Program-made: the position numbers and the translations under genes | In this document: positions 40,329 through 50,293 of the stretch, piece after piece | Numbering within the stretch: the stretch's first letter is position 1 | How the letters are laid out: every line of letters starts with the position of its first letter | Notes under the pieces: model-generated | The model's database searches: none | The model's input: the letters and a program-made list of their open reading frames with translations, nothing else | Told to the model about the DNA's origin: nothing | From: an uncultured bacterium | Lineage (GTDB): Bacteria > Bacillota_I > Bacilli_A > RF39 > UBA660 | Length of the DNA stretch: 64,000 bases | Assembly (NCBI GenBank): GCA_946560065.1 | Contig: CAMNUE010000002.1 | Location: forward strand, 1-64,000 | Direction: 5' to 3'

Positions 40329-42385
40329 TATTTCTTCACCTTATCTTTCTTTTTCATGCGTAAAACTACCCAAATAGAAGCTCCACCAATAATTACAATT
40401 CCAAGTAATATATAAATTACATTTCCTAATCCACCAGTATTAGGTAAAACATCTAATTTTTGATCAACTACGTTAACTGTTGCTACACCATTACTATTTG
40501 TAACTTCATAATTTTCTATTTCTACTTCACCTGTTGAATTAATGCTTACTTTCAAAGGAGTATTTAATAACTGATATCCAGTTGGTGCTTTAGTTTCTTT
40601 TAAGTAATATGTAGTTTCAGGGAATAATCCTTCAAACTCTAATCCTTTATCTAACTCAGAAGTTAATGACATATCACTATACAATGTGAATTCTGCTCCA
40701 TCCAATGGCCTTTGTTTTTCATCTAATTTATTTACAACTAATTTAACATTACTAACTGTAAATTTAGCAGTAGCTTCATAATCTCTTGTTGTATCTAAAT
40801 TATTATTTCCATCCGCAAGAGCTCCTTTAAGAACAACTTTATTAGTATATTCTTTTAAGAAATCATCTTTTGCTGTATATTTTGCATTAACAAGAATACT
40901 TCCATTAGCTGGTATAGTTGTAACTTTAGCATACTTTTCATTTAATAATTCATATCCATCTCCAGCAACAAAAACTGCACCATCTAATTCTTCTTCTAAT
41001 AAAACATCACGAATTGCATATCCAGCTGTATTTCTAACTGTAATTTCAAAATTAACAGTTTCACCTTTTTTATAATAATCATGCTTATCTTTAATTGTCT
41101 TATCAATAACTGGAGCAAATGTTCCAGCCTCAACCATCCATTCACCAACAATTACTACATTTTCTTCTGGCATTTCAAATGATGAAGCACTATACCATCC
41201 TAAGAACTTATAACCAGCTGCAGTTGGATCATTAGCAACTTTTACTTCATCGCCTGGATAATAAGATTTTTCGGCAGGCAGTAAAGATTCTGCGTTAGCT
41301 GGAATATTAGTTCCTTGAAACTCATAAGTAACTTTATAACTAACTCTTTCAAAGCTACCAACTAAACTAACATCTTTTTCAGGCATTTGGAATATATCTT
41401 CAGTTAGTTCAACATCTGCTGTAGTCCATCCTAAGAATCTATAACCATTTACTACATCGCCCTCTTTTAATGAATCAAGATTAACATCATCATTGTGACT
41501 ATACTGCTTTTCTCTTGGAACCATATAACCTTCTGGGGCAATTCCAGAAACCGTATAAGAAACTTTATATGTTTGCTTTTTAGTAAAGCTACCTTTTAAT
41601 ACGACATCTCCATCAGGCATAGTAAATGTACCAGATTCAGAAACTTCTGCATCAGTTGTAGACCAACCTGTAAATGTATATCCAGGTATAACTGGACTAT
41701 TAGCAACTCCAACTGTTGCTCCAGACGCATAACTTACTGTCGGTGGAACAGTTGGTGCATTCTCAGGTATTGTACCTGTATAAGTATAACTAACAGAATG
41801 CAAATCTGCTTTATCTTTACCCATAAACACATGAACTGTATTAGAATTTACAGAAAAATCATTTTCACGTGCAACAGCCGTATTATAGAAATCCATTCTA
41901 TCTTTACCATTCAACGATGGTGTTGTAGTAACAATACCTACCGTTAACTTACAACCAGCTTGCAGATTTTTTACCTTGAAGGAAACTGTTCTAGTAGCTT
42001 CATCATATTTTAAGCCATCTACTCCACCAACAACATATCCTGGACAACTATTGTTACTATCATTTCTCTCAACAGCACCAATAGATCCATCAGAAGAAGA
42101 CACAAATTCCTTAAATATCAAACCATCTGGAATTTTATCTTCAACATAGATAAAATCACTATTAACATCTGCTCTTGCATTATCACTAGATGTAATAACA
42201 TTACTATCTTTTCCATCATAAATTACATCTAGATAATATGTTAAATCACTATTTTCAGCAACCCTTACATCATTATCAAGTAACTGTGAAAAAGATATAC
42301 CAATTGAAACTACTACAATAGAAACAATCAATACAGCTAAGCTAATAAACAAGCTTTTCTTTGTTTTTTTCATATTACTCCTCAC
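40328..42385 (-). CDS. Pilin/adhesin with three InlB/SHIRT-like repeats and LPNTG signal
   Basis: Three repeats ending GWSTTDAEV/GWTTADVEL/GWYSASS with MP(D/E)xxVxxxG; SpaA-like YYLKETKAPTGYQLL; LPNTGGLGNVIYILLG. Confidence 0.88.
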   Translation of the reverse strand: MRSNMKKTKKSLFISLAVLIVSIVVVSIGISFSQLLDNDVRVAENSDLTYYLDVIYDGKDSNVITSSDNARADVNSDFIYVEDKIPDGLIFKEFVSSSDGSIGAVERNDSNNSCPGYVVGGVDGLKYDEATRTVSFKVKNLQAGCKLTVGIVTTTPSLNGKDRMDFYNTAVARENDFSVNSNTVHVFMGKDKADLHSVSYTYTGTIPENAPTVPPTVSYASGATVGVANSPVIPGYTFTGWSTTDAEVSESGTFTMPDGDVVLKGSFTKKQTYKVSYTVSGIAPEGYMVPREKQYSHNDDVNLDSLKEGDVVNGYRFLGWTTADVELTEDIFQMPEKDVSLVGSFERVSYKVTYEFQGTNIPANAESLLPAEKSYYPGDEVKVANDPTAAGYKFLGWYSASSFEMPEENVVIVGEWMVEAGTFAPVIDKTIKDKHDYYKKGETVNFEITVRNTAGYAIRDVLLEEELDGAVFVAGDGYELLNEKYAKVTTIPANGSILVNAKYTAKDDFLKEYTNKVVLKGALADGNNNLDTTRDYEATAKFTVSNVKLVVNKLDEKQRPLDGAEFTLYSDMSLTSELDKGLEFEGLFPETTYYLKETKAPTGYQLLNTPLKVSINSTGEVEIENYEVTNSNGVATVNVVDQKLDVLPNTGGLGNVIYILLGIVIIGGASIWVVLRMKKKDKVKK

Positions 42386-42544
42386 TCACTTTCTAAGTTC
42401 ACTCGAATAAAAAATTACACTATTACACTATAGCATCTTACTATAATTATAATTAGATTATACCACAGCACTTAAACTTGTATCAATACATTTTTATTAA
42501 ATTTAAAATAAGCATTAATAACAAACATTTAATTCAAAAAAACA

Positions 42545-42578
42545 AAAAAAGGAGCAACAAATCTCCTATTTTTTTCTA
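42545..42578. terminator. Bidirectional intrinsic terminator
   Basis: AAAAAAAGGAGCAACAAATCTCCTATTTTTTT. Confidence 0.75.
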
Positions 42579-43399
42579 ATGCATGAGTACCCAGAAGCAT
42601 TCATATTTTTTTCAATATTATCTATATTTTGCTTATTTTCAAACTCTGGATAAATTCCCCCAGCCTCTGTAAAAGCAGCACTCAAATCTTCTAAATTAAT
42701 ACTTGCATACTTAAATCTCTGTGTTTCAACTAATTTTCCTTCACTATAATCACAATTAATATCTACACCAACAATACTTCCCGTATGTTCCTTTAATAAA
42801 TTACACTTAGAAGACATATCATTTAGTGTTTGTTCATCCAAAGTTGCATCACCTCTTGTTGTTACTTTAAATTCTGCCTCATCAAGTTCACTATTAGTAA
42901 ATTTAAACACCCTAGAATAAGTTATATCTAAGTTAGCTGTATTAGAAGTAAGATCACACTCCAACCTTCCGGTTGTAATAACACTATCATCCGAAGCATT
43001 TTTATTGGCTTTATATTGGTTTACTGCCTCAGTTATCTCTGGTAAAAATATTACAAAACCAATAATTAAAGCAAACATCAAAAAAGTAAAAAAAGTTTTT
43101 GCTTTGCTTGGAGGTGTATAATTAATTTCAACATTTTTAAGTTTCTCATTAGCAATTACATTATCACCATTAACAGGTGTAGCAATATTTTGATTAGTTT
43201 CAACATTAGAGACTACTGGTGTAACTACATTACTACTATTAGTAAGATTTGAAGTTTGATTACTAGTAACAGTAGAAGAAGTAGTAGCGACACCAACTTC
43301 AGTAGGCTGAACTCCACCATTCGGATTAACATTATTATTTGTATTAGGTACAGTATTAGCTTGAACCGTACTATTTGTATTATTTTCAGTATTATTCAT
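42566..43399 (-). CDS. Single-TM hypothetical lipoprotein/secreted-like protein with N/T-rich N-terminus
   Basis: MNNTENNTNSTVQANTVPNTNNN..., TM KAKTFFTFLMFALIIGFVIFL. Confidence 0.6.
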   Translation of the reverse strand: MNNTENNTNSTVQANTVPNTNNNVNPNGGVQPTEVGVATTSSTVTSNQTSNLTNSSNVVTPVVSNVETNQNIATPVNGDNVIANEKLKNVEINYTPPSKAKTFFTFLMFALIIGFVIFLPEITEAVNQYKANKNASDDSVITTGRLECDLTSNTANLDITYSRVFKFTNSELDEAEFKVTTRGDATLDEQTLNDMSSKCNLLKEHTGSIVGVDINCDYSEGKLVETQRFKYASINLEDLSAAFTEAGGIYPEFENKQNIDNIEKNMNASGYSCIRKK

Positions 43400-43439
43400 A
43401 CCATCACTCCTATTATAACTATTATTATAACATAACAAT

Positions 43440-44066
43440 CTATCTTAAACTAGATATTTTTTCTTGAAAATCATCACTATTAGTAATATAACTTCCCGCA
43501 ACTACCATAGTCGCATCATAACACATATCTCTAGTCTTATCGTTAACTCCACCATCAACACAAATTTCTGCTTTAATGTTATATGATTCTAATAAAGCTT
43601 TAACCTCTGCTAATTTATTTTCTGTTTCTTTAATAAATTCTTGCCCACCATATCCAGGTTCAACACTCATAACTAAAATTAAATCTAAATATGGCAAATA
43701 AGGAATTAGTTCACTTACTTTAGTACTAGGATTAATTGCTAATCCACATTTTATTGAATAATCTTTAATCAATTGTAAATCTTTATCTATATCCTCATCA
43801 ACCTCAACATGAAAAGTAATATACTCCGTATTAAGTTCTGCATATAAAGGTATATACTCAGAAGGATTCTCAACCATTAAATGAACATCTAATCTCTTTG
43901 AAGTATATTCATAGATATGACGCATTTCTTTAAAAGGCATCGTCTTGCTCTTGACAAATTTTCCATCCGCAATATCTACATGAATAAAATCAACATCTGT
44001 CTCATTTAATTTAGTTAAATCTTTTGGTATATCTTTGCTCTTTAAAAATGATGCACTAACTTTCAT
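43440..44066 (-). CDS. rpe: Ribulose-phosphate 3-epimerase
   Basis: VDFIHVDIADGKFV, HLMVENP, LVMSVEPGYGGQEFI, ICVDGGVN. Confidence 0.95.
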   Translation of the reverse strand: MKVSASFLKSKDIPKDLTKLNETDVDFIHVDIADGKFVKSKTMPFKEMRHIYEYTSKRLDVHLMVENPSEYIPLYAELNTEYITFHVEVDEDIDKDLQLIKDYSIKCGLAINPSTKVSELIPYLPYLDLILVMSVEPGYGGQEFIKETENKLAEVKALLESYNIKAEICVDGGVNDKTRDMCYDATMVVAGSYITNSDDFQEKISSLR

Positions 44067-44895
44067 TCTTATCCTCCCCTATAAAATTTAAATAATTGAG
44101 ATATCTACTCTCTAATATATTATTCTCAGAAACTGCCTTTCTAACTACACATTCTTCTTCTTTTGTATGACTGCAATCTTTATAAATACAAGTATACAAT
44201 GAAAACTCCACAAAAGCATCTCTTATTTGTTCCTTACTATAATTTTTAAATTCTAGTGAGGAAAACCCCGGAGTATCCATAACTTTACCACCAAAAAGTT
44301 CAAACAATTCAACTACTCTAGTTGTATGTTTTCCACGTCCCAAAGCCATAGAAATTTCTCCAGTCTCTAAATTCCAATTTGGATTAAGCTTGTTAAGCAA
44401 AGTACTCTTTCCTGCACCAGTTTGTCCTGTAAAAACACTAGTCACACCACTAAGTAATTCTTCTAATTTATCAAGCTCAGTATTATAAACAACTCTATAA
44501 CCAATTTTTTCATAATAATCAAGTATCTTATTAATCGGCATAAATTCCTCTTCACTAAGCAAATCTCTTTTTGTGATACAAATAACTGGTTCTACTTTAT
44601 TAATTTCCATAAGTACAATAAATTTATCAAGTAAATTTAAAGAAAAATCCGGATACTTCAAACTAGTAATTAAAAAAGCTCTATCTATATTACTAACCTT
44701 TGGTCTTTGAAATAAATTCTTTCGTTCTAATATTTTTTCAATTAATTTTTTATCCTTATTGAAAAGAACATAATCCCCCACTACTGGAGTAATATGTTCT
44801 TTTCTAAATATTCCACGACATTTACAAGGATAAATTTCATTTTCATAACTAACAAAATGTAAATCACTACTTATCTTAACAATTTGTCCTTTCAT
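44056..44895 (-). CDS. rsgA: Ribosome small-subunit-dependent GTPase A
   Basis: Circularly permuted GTPase: TKRDL, GQTGAGKSTLLN, MDTPGFSSLE; C-terminal zinc site. Confidence 0.95.
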   Translation of the reverse strand: MKGQIVKISSDLHFVSYENEIYPCKCRGIFRKEHITPVVGDYVLFNKDKKLIEKILERKNLFQRPKVSNIDRAFLITSLKYPDFSLNLLDKFIVLMEINKVEPVICITKRDLLSEEEFMPINKILDYYEKIGYRVVYNTELDKLEELLSGVTSVFTGQTGAGKSTLLNKLNPNWNLETGEISMALGRGKHTTRVVELFELFGGKVMDTPGFSSLEFKNYSKEQIRDAFVEFSLYTCIYKDCSHTKEEECVVRKAVSENNILESRYLNYLNFIGEDKNES

Positions 44896-44913
44896 AAATC
44901 CCCCTATATTTAA

Positions 44914-46743
44914 TTATTCATCCGTATCTGTACTTGGATCATCACTTGGTTTATTTGTTGGTTCACTTGATGGTGAAGTTGATGGTGTTGGAGTAGGTGT
45001 TGCTTTCTTAACAACCTTAGCAACTGTAACTTTTACAGTTGTTCCTTTATATATTTTAGAACCAGCTGTTCTATTAGTTCTCATTATGTCACCATTAGCA
45101 TATCCACTATTTGGTGAAACTTCTTCCTCTACTGTTTCAAGTGTTAAACCATTCTTATCACAGAATGTTTGAATATCAGCAACACTCCATTTTTCTCCAA
45201 TAAAATCTGGATAATTTTCAGTTATATTAGGAACATATAAAGTTAAGGAATCTCCTTCTTTAACCTCACTGCCTTTAGCAAGTGATTGTCCAATTATCTC
45301 ATCTTCATCATATTCTTTATTGTCACTTGGATCTTTCTTTTCGATTGTAACTTTAAGTCCATATTTAGTTTCCAAGATTGTTTTAATTTCAATTGAATTC
45401 TTTCCAGTATAATCTTCTAATTCAATCTTCTCTTCACCTTTAGACTTATAAATAGTAATCTTACTACCATATTTAATACTACGTCCTGCTTCTGGATTAG
45501 TTTTTACAACTCTATTCTTTTTAACATCCTTAGAAGCAATTGTCTTAATATTAGTATTAACTTCAAATCCTTTATCTTGTAGTTTTTTCTCACAAGCACT
45601 TACTTTTAAATTCTCACAATCTGGAACAGTAACTGCTTTTTTATTACTAAACTTTGGAACTACAAAAAATATAACTACAAGTGTAATTGCAATAACTGCA
45701 AAAACAGATGCTAGAACTATTATAATAATCTTTTTCTTTTTATCATCGTCATCTTCAATTTTTTTTGCAATTTCTCCAGTATCTTCTGCATCACTTACTT
45801 TATCTAGTTTAACAGTATCTTCCTTTGGTTCTTCAGCTGGTGCTGCAGCTTTCTTTGTTTTCTTTTCGGTAGTTTCATTTTCTGGATATTTATATTGATA
45901 AACTTCTTCATCCATTCTTTCATCATCAAGTGCTGTGAGTAAATCCTCATGCATGCTTCTTGCACTGTCATATCTATTCTTAGGATTCTTAGCAGTTGAC
46001 TTTCTAATAATATTTTCAATGCTTTGAGGAATTCCTGGATTATCTTCTCTTAAACTTGGAAGAGGTTCTCTCATATGCTTTAATGCTATCTCAACCGCAT
46101 TATCTCCTCTAAACGGTAGGCTTCCAGACAATAACTCATAAAAGATAATTCCCATTGAATAAATATCACTTTTGATAGTACATCCCTTACCACTAGCTTG
46201 TTCTGGTGGTAAATAATGAACACTTCCCATTACTGAATTAGTTTGAGTAAGTTGTGTAGAATTTAACGCCATCGCAATACCAAAATCCGTTATCTTGATT
46301 TGACCATCATCTTTAATCATAATATTTTGTGGCTTCAAATCTCTATGAATTATATATGAATCATGAGCATGTGCCATACCATCAGTCAATTGACTAATAA
46401 TATCTATTGCTTCACTAAGAGTTAAAGTTCCACGTTTCTTTAATAATTGTTTTAAAGTCTTACCTTCAACATATTCCATTACTATATAGTAGACTCCATC
46501 ATCTTCTCCAACATCATACATTTCAACAATATTAGGATGCGCCAAAGATGAAGCAGATAATGCCTCACGTTGAAATCTTCTAACAAACTTCTCATCGTTT
46601 GATAAATCTCCTCTTAATACTTTAATAGCAACATTCCTATCAAGGATAGTATCATATCCAAGATAAACATTAGCCATACCACCTTCGCCTATTGATCTAA
46701 TTACTTCATAACGATCATTTATCTTTTGTCCCTTTGTAATCAC
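44914..46743 (-). CDS. prkC: PASTA-domain Ser/Thr protein kinase
   Basis: YEVIRSIGEGGMANVYLGYD, HRDLKPQNIMI, DFGIA; three PASTA repeats; TPTPTPSTSPSSEP tail. Confidence 0.96.
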   Translation of the reverse strand: MITKGQKINDRYEVIRSIGEGGMANVYLGYDTILDRNVAIKVLRGDLSNDEKFVRRFQREALSASSLAHPNIVEMYDVGEDDGVYYIVMEYVEGKTLKQLLKKRGTLTLSEAIDIISQLTDGMAHAHDSYIIHRDLKPQNIMIKDDGQIKITDFGIAMALNSTQLTQTNSVMGSVHYLPPEQASGKGCTIKSDIYSMGIIFYELLSGSLPFRGDNAVEIALKHMREPLPSLREDNPGIPQSIENIIRKSTAKNPKNRYDSARSMHEDLLTALDDERMDEEVYQYKYPENETTEKKTKKAAAPAEEPKEDTVKLDKVSDAEDTGEIAKKIEDDDDKKKKIIIIVLASVFAVIAITLVVIFFVVPKFSNKKAVTVPDCENLKVSACEKKLQDKGFEVNTNIKTIASKDVKKNRVVKTNPEAGRSIKYGSKITIYKSKGEEKIELEDYTGKNSIEIKTILETKYGLKVTIEKKDPSDNKEYDEDEIIGQSLAKGSEVKEGDSLTLYVPNITENYPDFIGEKWSVADIQTFCDKNGLTLETVEEEVSPNSGYANGDIMRTNRTAGSKIYKGTTVKVTVAKVVKKATPTPTPSTSPSSEPTNKPSDDPSTDTDE

Positions 46744-47486
46744 TTATCTTCACCTTCTTCAAAACGTACTAAATAAGCAACCGAAATATTATCTGTTCCA
46801 CCCCTATTATTCGCCTTGTTAATTAACTTAGTAACTTTATCTTCAACGTTTCCTTCCCCAAGTAAAACTTTTTCAATTTGCTCTCTATCAAGCATCCCTG
46901 TAAGTCCATCACTTGATAATAAAATTTCTGATACATCCATATCACAATCAAAAATATCTACATCTATCTCTGTTGCAGCACCAAGTGCTTTCATTAAAAC
47001 ATTCTTTTTAGGATGAACGCTAGCTTCTTCTTTGGTAAGTTCTCCAGCACTAACAAGTAAATTAACTAATGTATGATCATAAGTAACTTTGTGAAGTTTT
47101 TCATCTTTCATAACAAAACCAGAAGAATCTCCAACGTTTCCAAATAATAAATAATCTTTTGTTAAAACAGCCATTACCAAAGTTGTTCCCATTCCTTTAC
47201 TCTCAGGATGAGTCTTTTCATGTTGGAATATTAACGTATTAATCTCATCTACTGCATCCCTAATCCAATTTACCGCATCAACTTTACTCATATTTCTAAA
47301 AGTATCTTTGAAAAACTTTCCTAAATAGCCAATCGCAATAGAACTAGCTACTTCTCCAGCAGAATGTCCTCCCATTCCATCAGCAATAGCCATTAAGTAA
47401 CTATCTTCATCATTTTTAACTATAATGACACTATCTTCATTATGATCACGAACTTTACCAGCATCAGTTAAATAAAAAGATTTCAT
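46740..47486 (-). CDS. prpC: PP2C-family Ser/Thr phosphatase
   Basis: TDAGKVRDHNEDS, MAIADGMGGHSAGEVAS, LLSSDGLTGML, GGTDNISVAYL. Confidence 0.95.
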   Translation of the reverse strand: MKSFYLTDAGKVRDHNEDSVIIVKNDEDSYLMAIADGMGGHSAGEVASSIAIGYLGKFFKDTFRNMSKVDAVNWIRDAVDEINTLIFQHEKTHPESKGMGTTLVMAVLTKDYLLFGNVGDSSGFVMKDEKLHKVTYDHTLVNLLVSAGELTKEEASVHPKKNVLMKALGAATEIDVDIFDCDMDVSEILLSSDGLTGMLDREQIEKVLLGEGNVEDKVTKLINKANNRGGTDNISVAYLVRFEEGEDK

Positions 47487-48505
47487 AATTCCTCCTTCTT
47501 ACTTCTAAGTTGTCCACAAGCAGCACTAATCTTACTGCCGAATTCTCGTCTTATTGTTACATTCACACTATTCTTTTTAAGTATATCATAAAATCTCATA
47601 ATTTGAACAGTATTTGTTCTTTTAAAGTCTAAATTATTCGTCTCATTATAGGGAATCAAATTAATATAGCAATTTATTCCTTTAACTAGTTTAGCTAACT
47701 CTAAAGCACATTCACAACTATCATTAATCCCACTTAATAATATATATTCAAAAGTAATACGTCTATTAGTCTTTTCTAAATATGTTTTTAAAGCAGGAAT
47801 CAACTGATCTAATGGATAAGCCTTATTAATATTCATAATCTTATCACGAATCTCATTGTTAGGAGCATGTAAACTAACTGCCAAGTTTATCTGTAAAGGA
47901 AAGTCACTAAATTCTAATATTTTTGGTACAATTCCACAAGTTGACACTGTAATGTGTCTAGCACCTATTGCCAGTCCTTTAGGATAGTTAATTATTTTTA
48001 AAAACTTAATCAAATTATCATAATTATCAAATGGTTCACCAATTCCCATCACTACAACATGACTAATTCGCATCCTCAGTAATTTCTCAATCATTAAAAT
48101 CTGTAATACCATTTCATATGTCTCTAAGTTACGAACCTTTTTTCTTCTTCCAGACTCACAAAACCTACATCCCATATTACAACCAACTTGACTAGACACA
48201 CAAATACTATTTCCATAATCATGCTTCATCAAAACAGCTTCAATATGCTCTCCATCACTAAGTTCAAATAAATATTTACAAACATCTACATCCTCTTGAA
48301 CATCAACAATCTTTAATTTAGCAATAGAATAATCATGAGAAACGGCCTCAAGAACCTCTTTCTTTATATTAGTAACTTCCTCATAACTTTCAATTCTTTT
48401 TTCATATAACCAAGAAAATAATTGTCCTGCATGAAATTTCTTAGAGCCAATACTTAAAAAATATTCTTCCATCTCTTCAATTGTTAATCCATAAACGTTT
48501 TTCAT
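47483..48505 (-). CDS. rlmN: 23S rRNA (adenine2503-C2)-methyltransferase
   Basis: CVSSQVGCNMGCRFCESGRRKKVRNL radical SAM, VVMGIGEPFDNYDN; start refined to MKNVYG. Confidence 0.93.
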   Translation of the reverse strand: MKNVYGLTIEEMEEYFLSIGSKKFHAGQLFSWLYEKRIESYEEVTNIKKEVLEAVSHDYSIAKLKIVDVQEDVDVCKYLFELSDGEHIEAVLMKHDYGNSICVSSQVGCNMGCRFCESGRRKKVRNLETYEMVLQILMIEKLLRMRISHVVVMGIGEPFDNYDNLIKFLKIINYPKGLAIGARHITVSTCGIVPKILEFSDFPLQINLAVSLHAPNNEIRDKIMNINKAYPLDQLIPALKTYLEKTNRRITFEYILLSGINDSCECALELAKLVKGINCYINLIPYNETNNLDFKRTNTVQIMRFYDILKKNSVNVTIRREFGSKISAACGQLRSKKEEL

Positions 48506-48566
48506 ATTACCTCCATAAATACTTATATTATACAATACAAACATAAAGAAATACAGTATCCAATAG

Positions 48567-48595
48567 TAAAAGCACTCAAAAAGAGTGCTATCTTT
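48567..48595 (-). terminator. Intrinsic terminator after lemA
   Basis: Minus strand AGCACTCTTTTTGAGTGCTTTTA. Confidence 0.75.
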
Positions 48596-48596
48596 C

Positions 48597-49139
48597 TTAC
48601 AAATCTATTTTAACATCTTGTTTCTTTTCTTCTTCAGCTTCAAAAAAAGAATGTTCTTTTACATTTTTCATACCAGCAATAACACTAGATGGAAATGTAA
48701 CAATTAATTGATTAAGACTAGAAACATTCGAATTATACATTCTTCTAGCTGCTTGAAGATGTTCTTCTGTATCAGCAATAGATAATTGTAAAGTATTATA
48801 ATTCTCACTAGACTTAAGTTCAGGATAAGCTTCTGCAACAACTTGAATTTGTTTAAATGACTCATTCATATCTTTTACAGCAGTCTCCTTTTCAGATAAA
48901 CTCATACCCTTACGCATTTCAATTGTTTTGAATATAGTTTCTTCTTCATGTTTAGCATATCCCTTGACAACATCAATCATCTTAGTTAGAACATCATATC
49001 TTTTAGTAAGTGCAACATCTATTCCAGAATCAGCCTCTTTGATTTTTACAATTAATCTATTAATCTTATTAGAAATACTTATTAACCAAACAATTATCAC
49101 AACAACAATTACAGCTATAATTATAAAAGCTAGACTCAT
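48597..49139 (-). CDS. lemA: LemA family protein
   Basis: NKINRLIVKIKEADSGIDVALTKRYDVLTKMIDVVKGYAKHEEETI...AARRMYNSNVSSLNQLIVTFPSSVIAG. Confidence 0.93.
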   Translation of the reverse strand: MSLAFIIIAVIVVVIIVWLISISNKINRLIVKIKEADSGIDVALTKRYDVLTKMIDVVKGYAKHEEETIFKTIEMRKGMSLSEKETAVKDMNESFKQIQVVAEAYPELKSSENYNTLQLSIADTEEHLQAARRMYNSNVSSLNQLIVTFPSSVIAGMKNVKEHSFFEAEEEKKQDVKIDL

Positions 49140-49247
49140 TTTTATCACCACCTTTCATCTAGAAATATTTTTTCTAAATCTATCTTAGTAAAAAATTATG
49201 TTCAAATAAATTATCATATTTACACATCAATAAGACAAAAATAAAAA

Positions 49248-50233
49248 CTATTTTTTATCATCTTTATTAGAACTTTTTTTATTTAAACTCTTTTCTTTTT
49301 CCTTTACTTCTAACTCTATATCTCTCTTAAATAAATTATTATCTAATTTCAAAGTATCAACAAAATTAATAATAGTCATAAGTTCTCCTAAAATCTTTTT
49401 ATTTTCTTTTTCTAAATTAACCTTAGAAAAAATACTATGTTCATATAAATCTTTATTATTACATAAACCAACATGTAACCTATTATTACAAAAACAAAAA
49501 AAAAACTTACCAGCAATTTCTTCATTTAACTTTTTAATTCTTTCGATTATTTGTGGAGTCAAAATATAAAAAGCTTCAACTTCTTTTTTAGCATAAACTC
49601 TAAAGTCTTTATGAAATTCTACATCTTCTAATTCTACTTTTTTAATCCATCAGTATAAATAAAATTCTCTCTAATACAACTTTCAAAACATTTTTCATAG
49701 ACTCCTACCTTTGATTTAAATTGCTTATTAAATTCAAAAATATACCATTGTCCTTTAAATATTGAAGTATAAGAAGCCTTACCATCACTATCAGTATACC
49801 TTTTTTGAACATCGATATCACTACATTCAAAATTAACATCTTTATACTTTGCTTTTACATAATCATTGGCACAAACTCTATCTCCAGTATTTACCATCCC
49901 TATACTTGCAATTTTCGACTTAGGAAGTCCACTAAAAGGTTTATATGAAACATCTGTAAATTTCTTTTTAAGACAAGCTTCTACTATATTATTTTTATAT
50001 AACTCTTCAAACTTATAACGATCAATACAATTTATAATATAAACAATAATCATCACAAAAGCAATAATAGTTGCTTCAGCATCAGAAAGTGTTCCTTCAC
50101 TTATTTTATAAACTAACAATATAAAAAGAATAAGTAGCATAATCATCACAAAAAGTTTCCACACAACTAATTGCCTTTGCTTTTCTATTTGCTCTATACT
50201 AGCTTTTTTAAAATCATTCTTTTTTCCAGCCAT
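49248..50233 (-). pseudogene. DUF3137-like gene split into two ORFs by a -1 frame change at A AAA AAG TAG (frameshifted, or recoded)
   Basis: ORFs 49634-50233 and 49248-49562 together align with the intact paralog 50294-51232; the junction reads TTA AAA AAG TAG. Confidence 0.8.
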
Positions 50234-50293
50234 AGCAACACCTCCATTACAATTCTATTTAACAAAAATCTATTACATAGTTGTAACTAATTA

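Noticed and set aside
45804-46019. Overlapping minus-strand 71-aa ORF in prkC
   Set aside because: Alternative frame of a well-supported kinase gene
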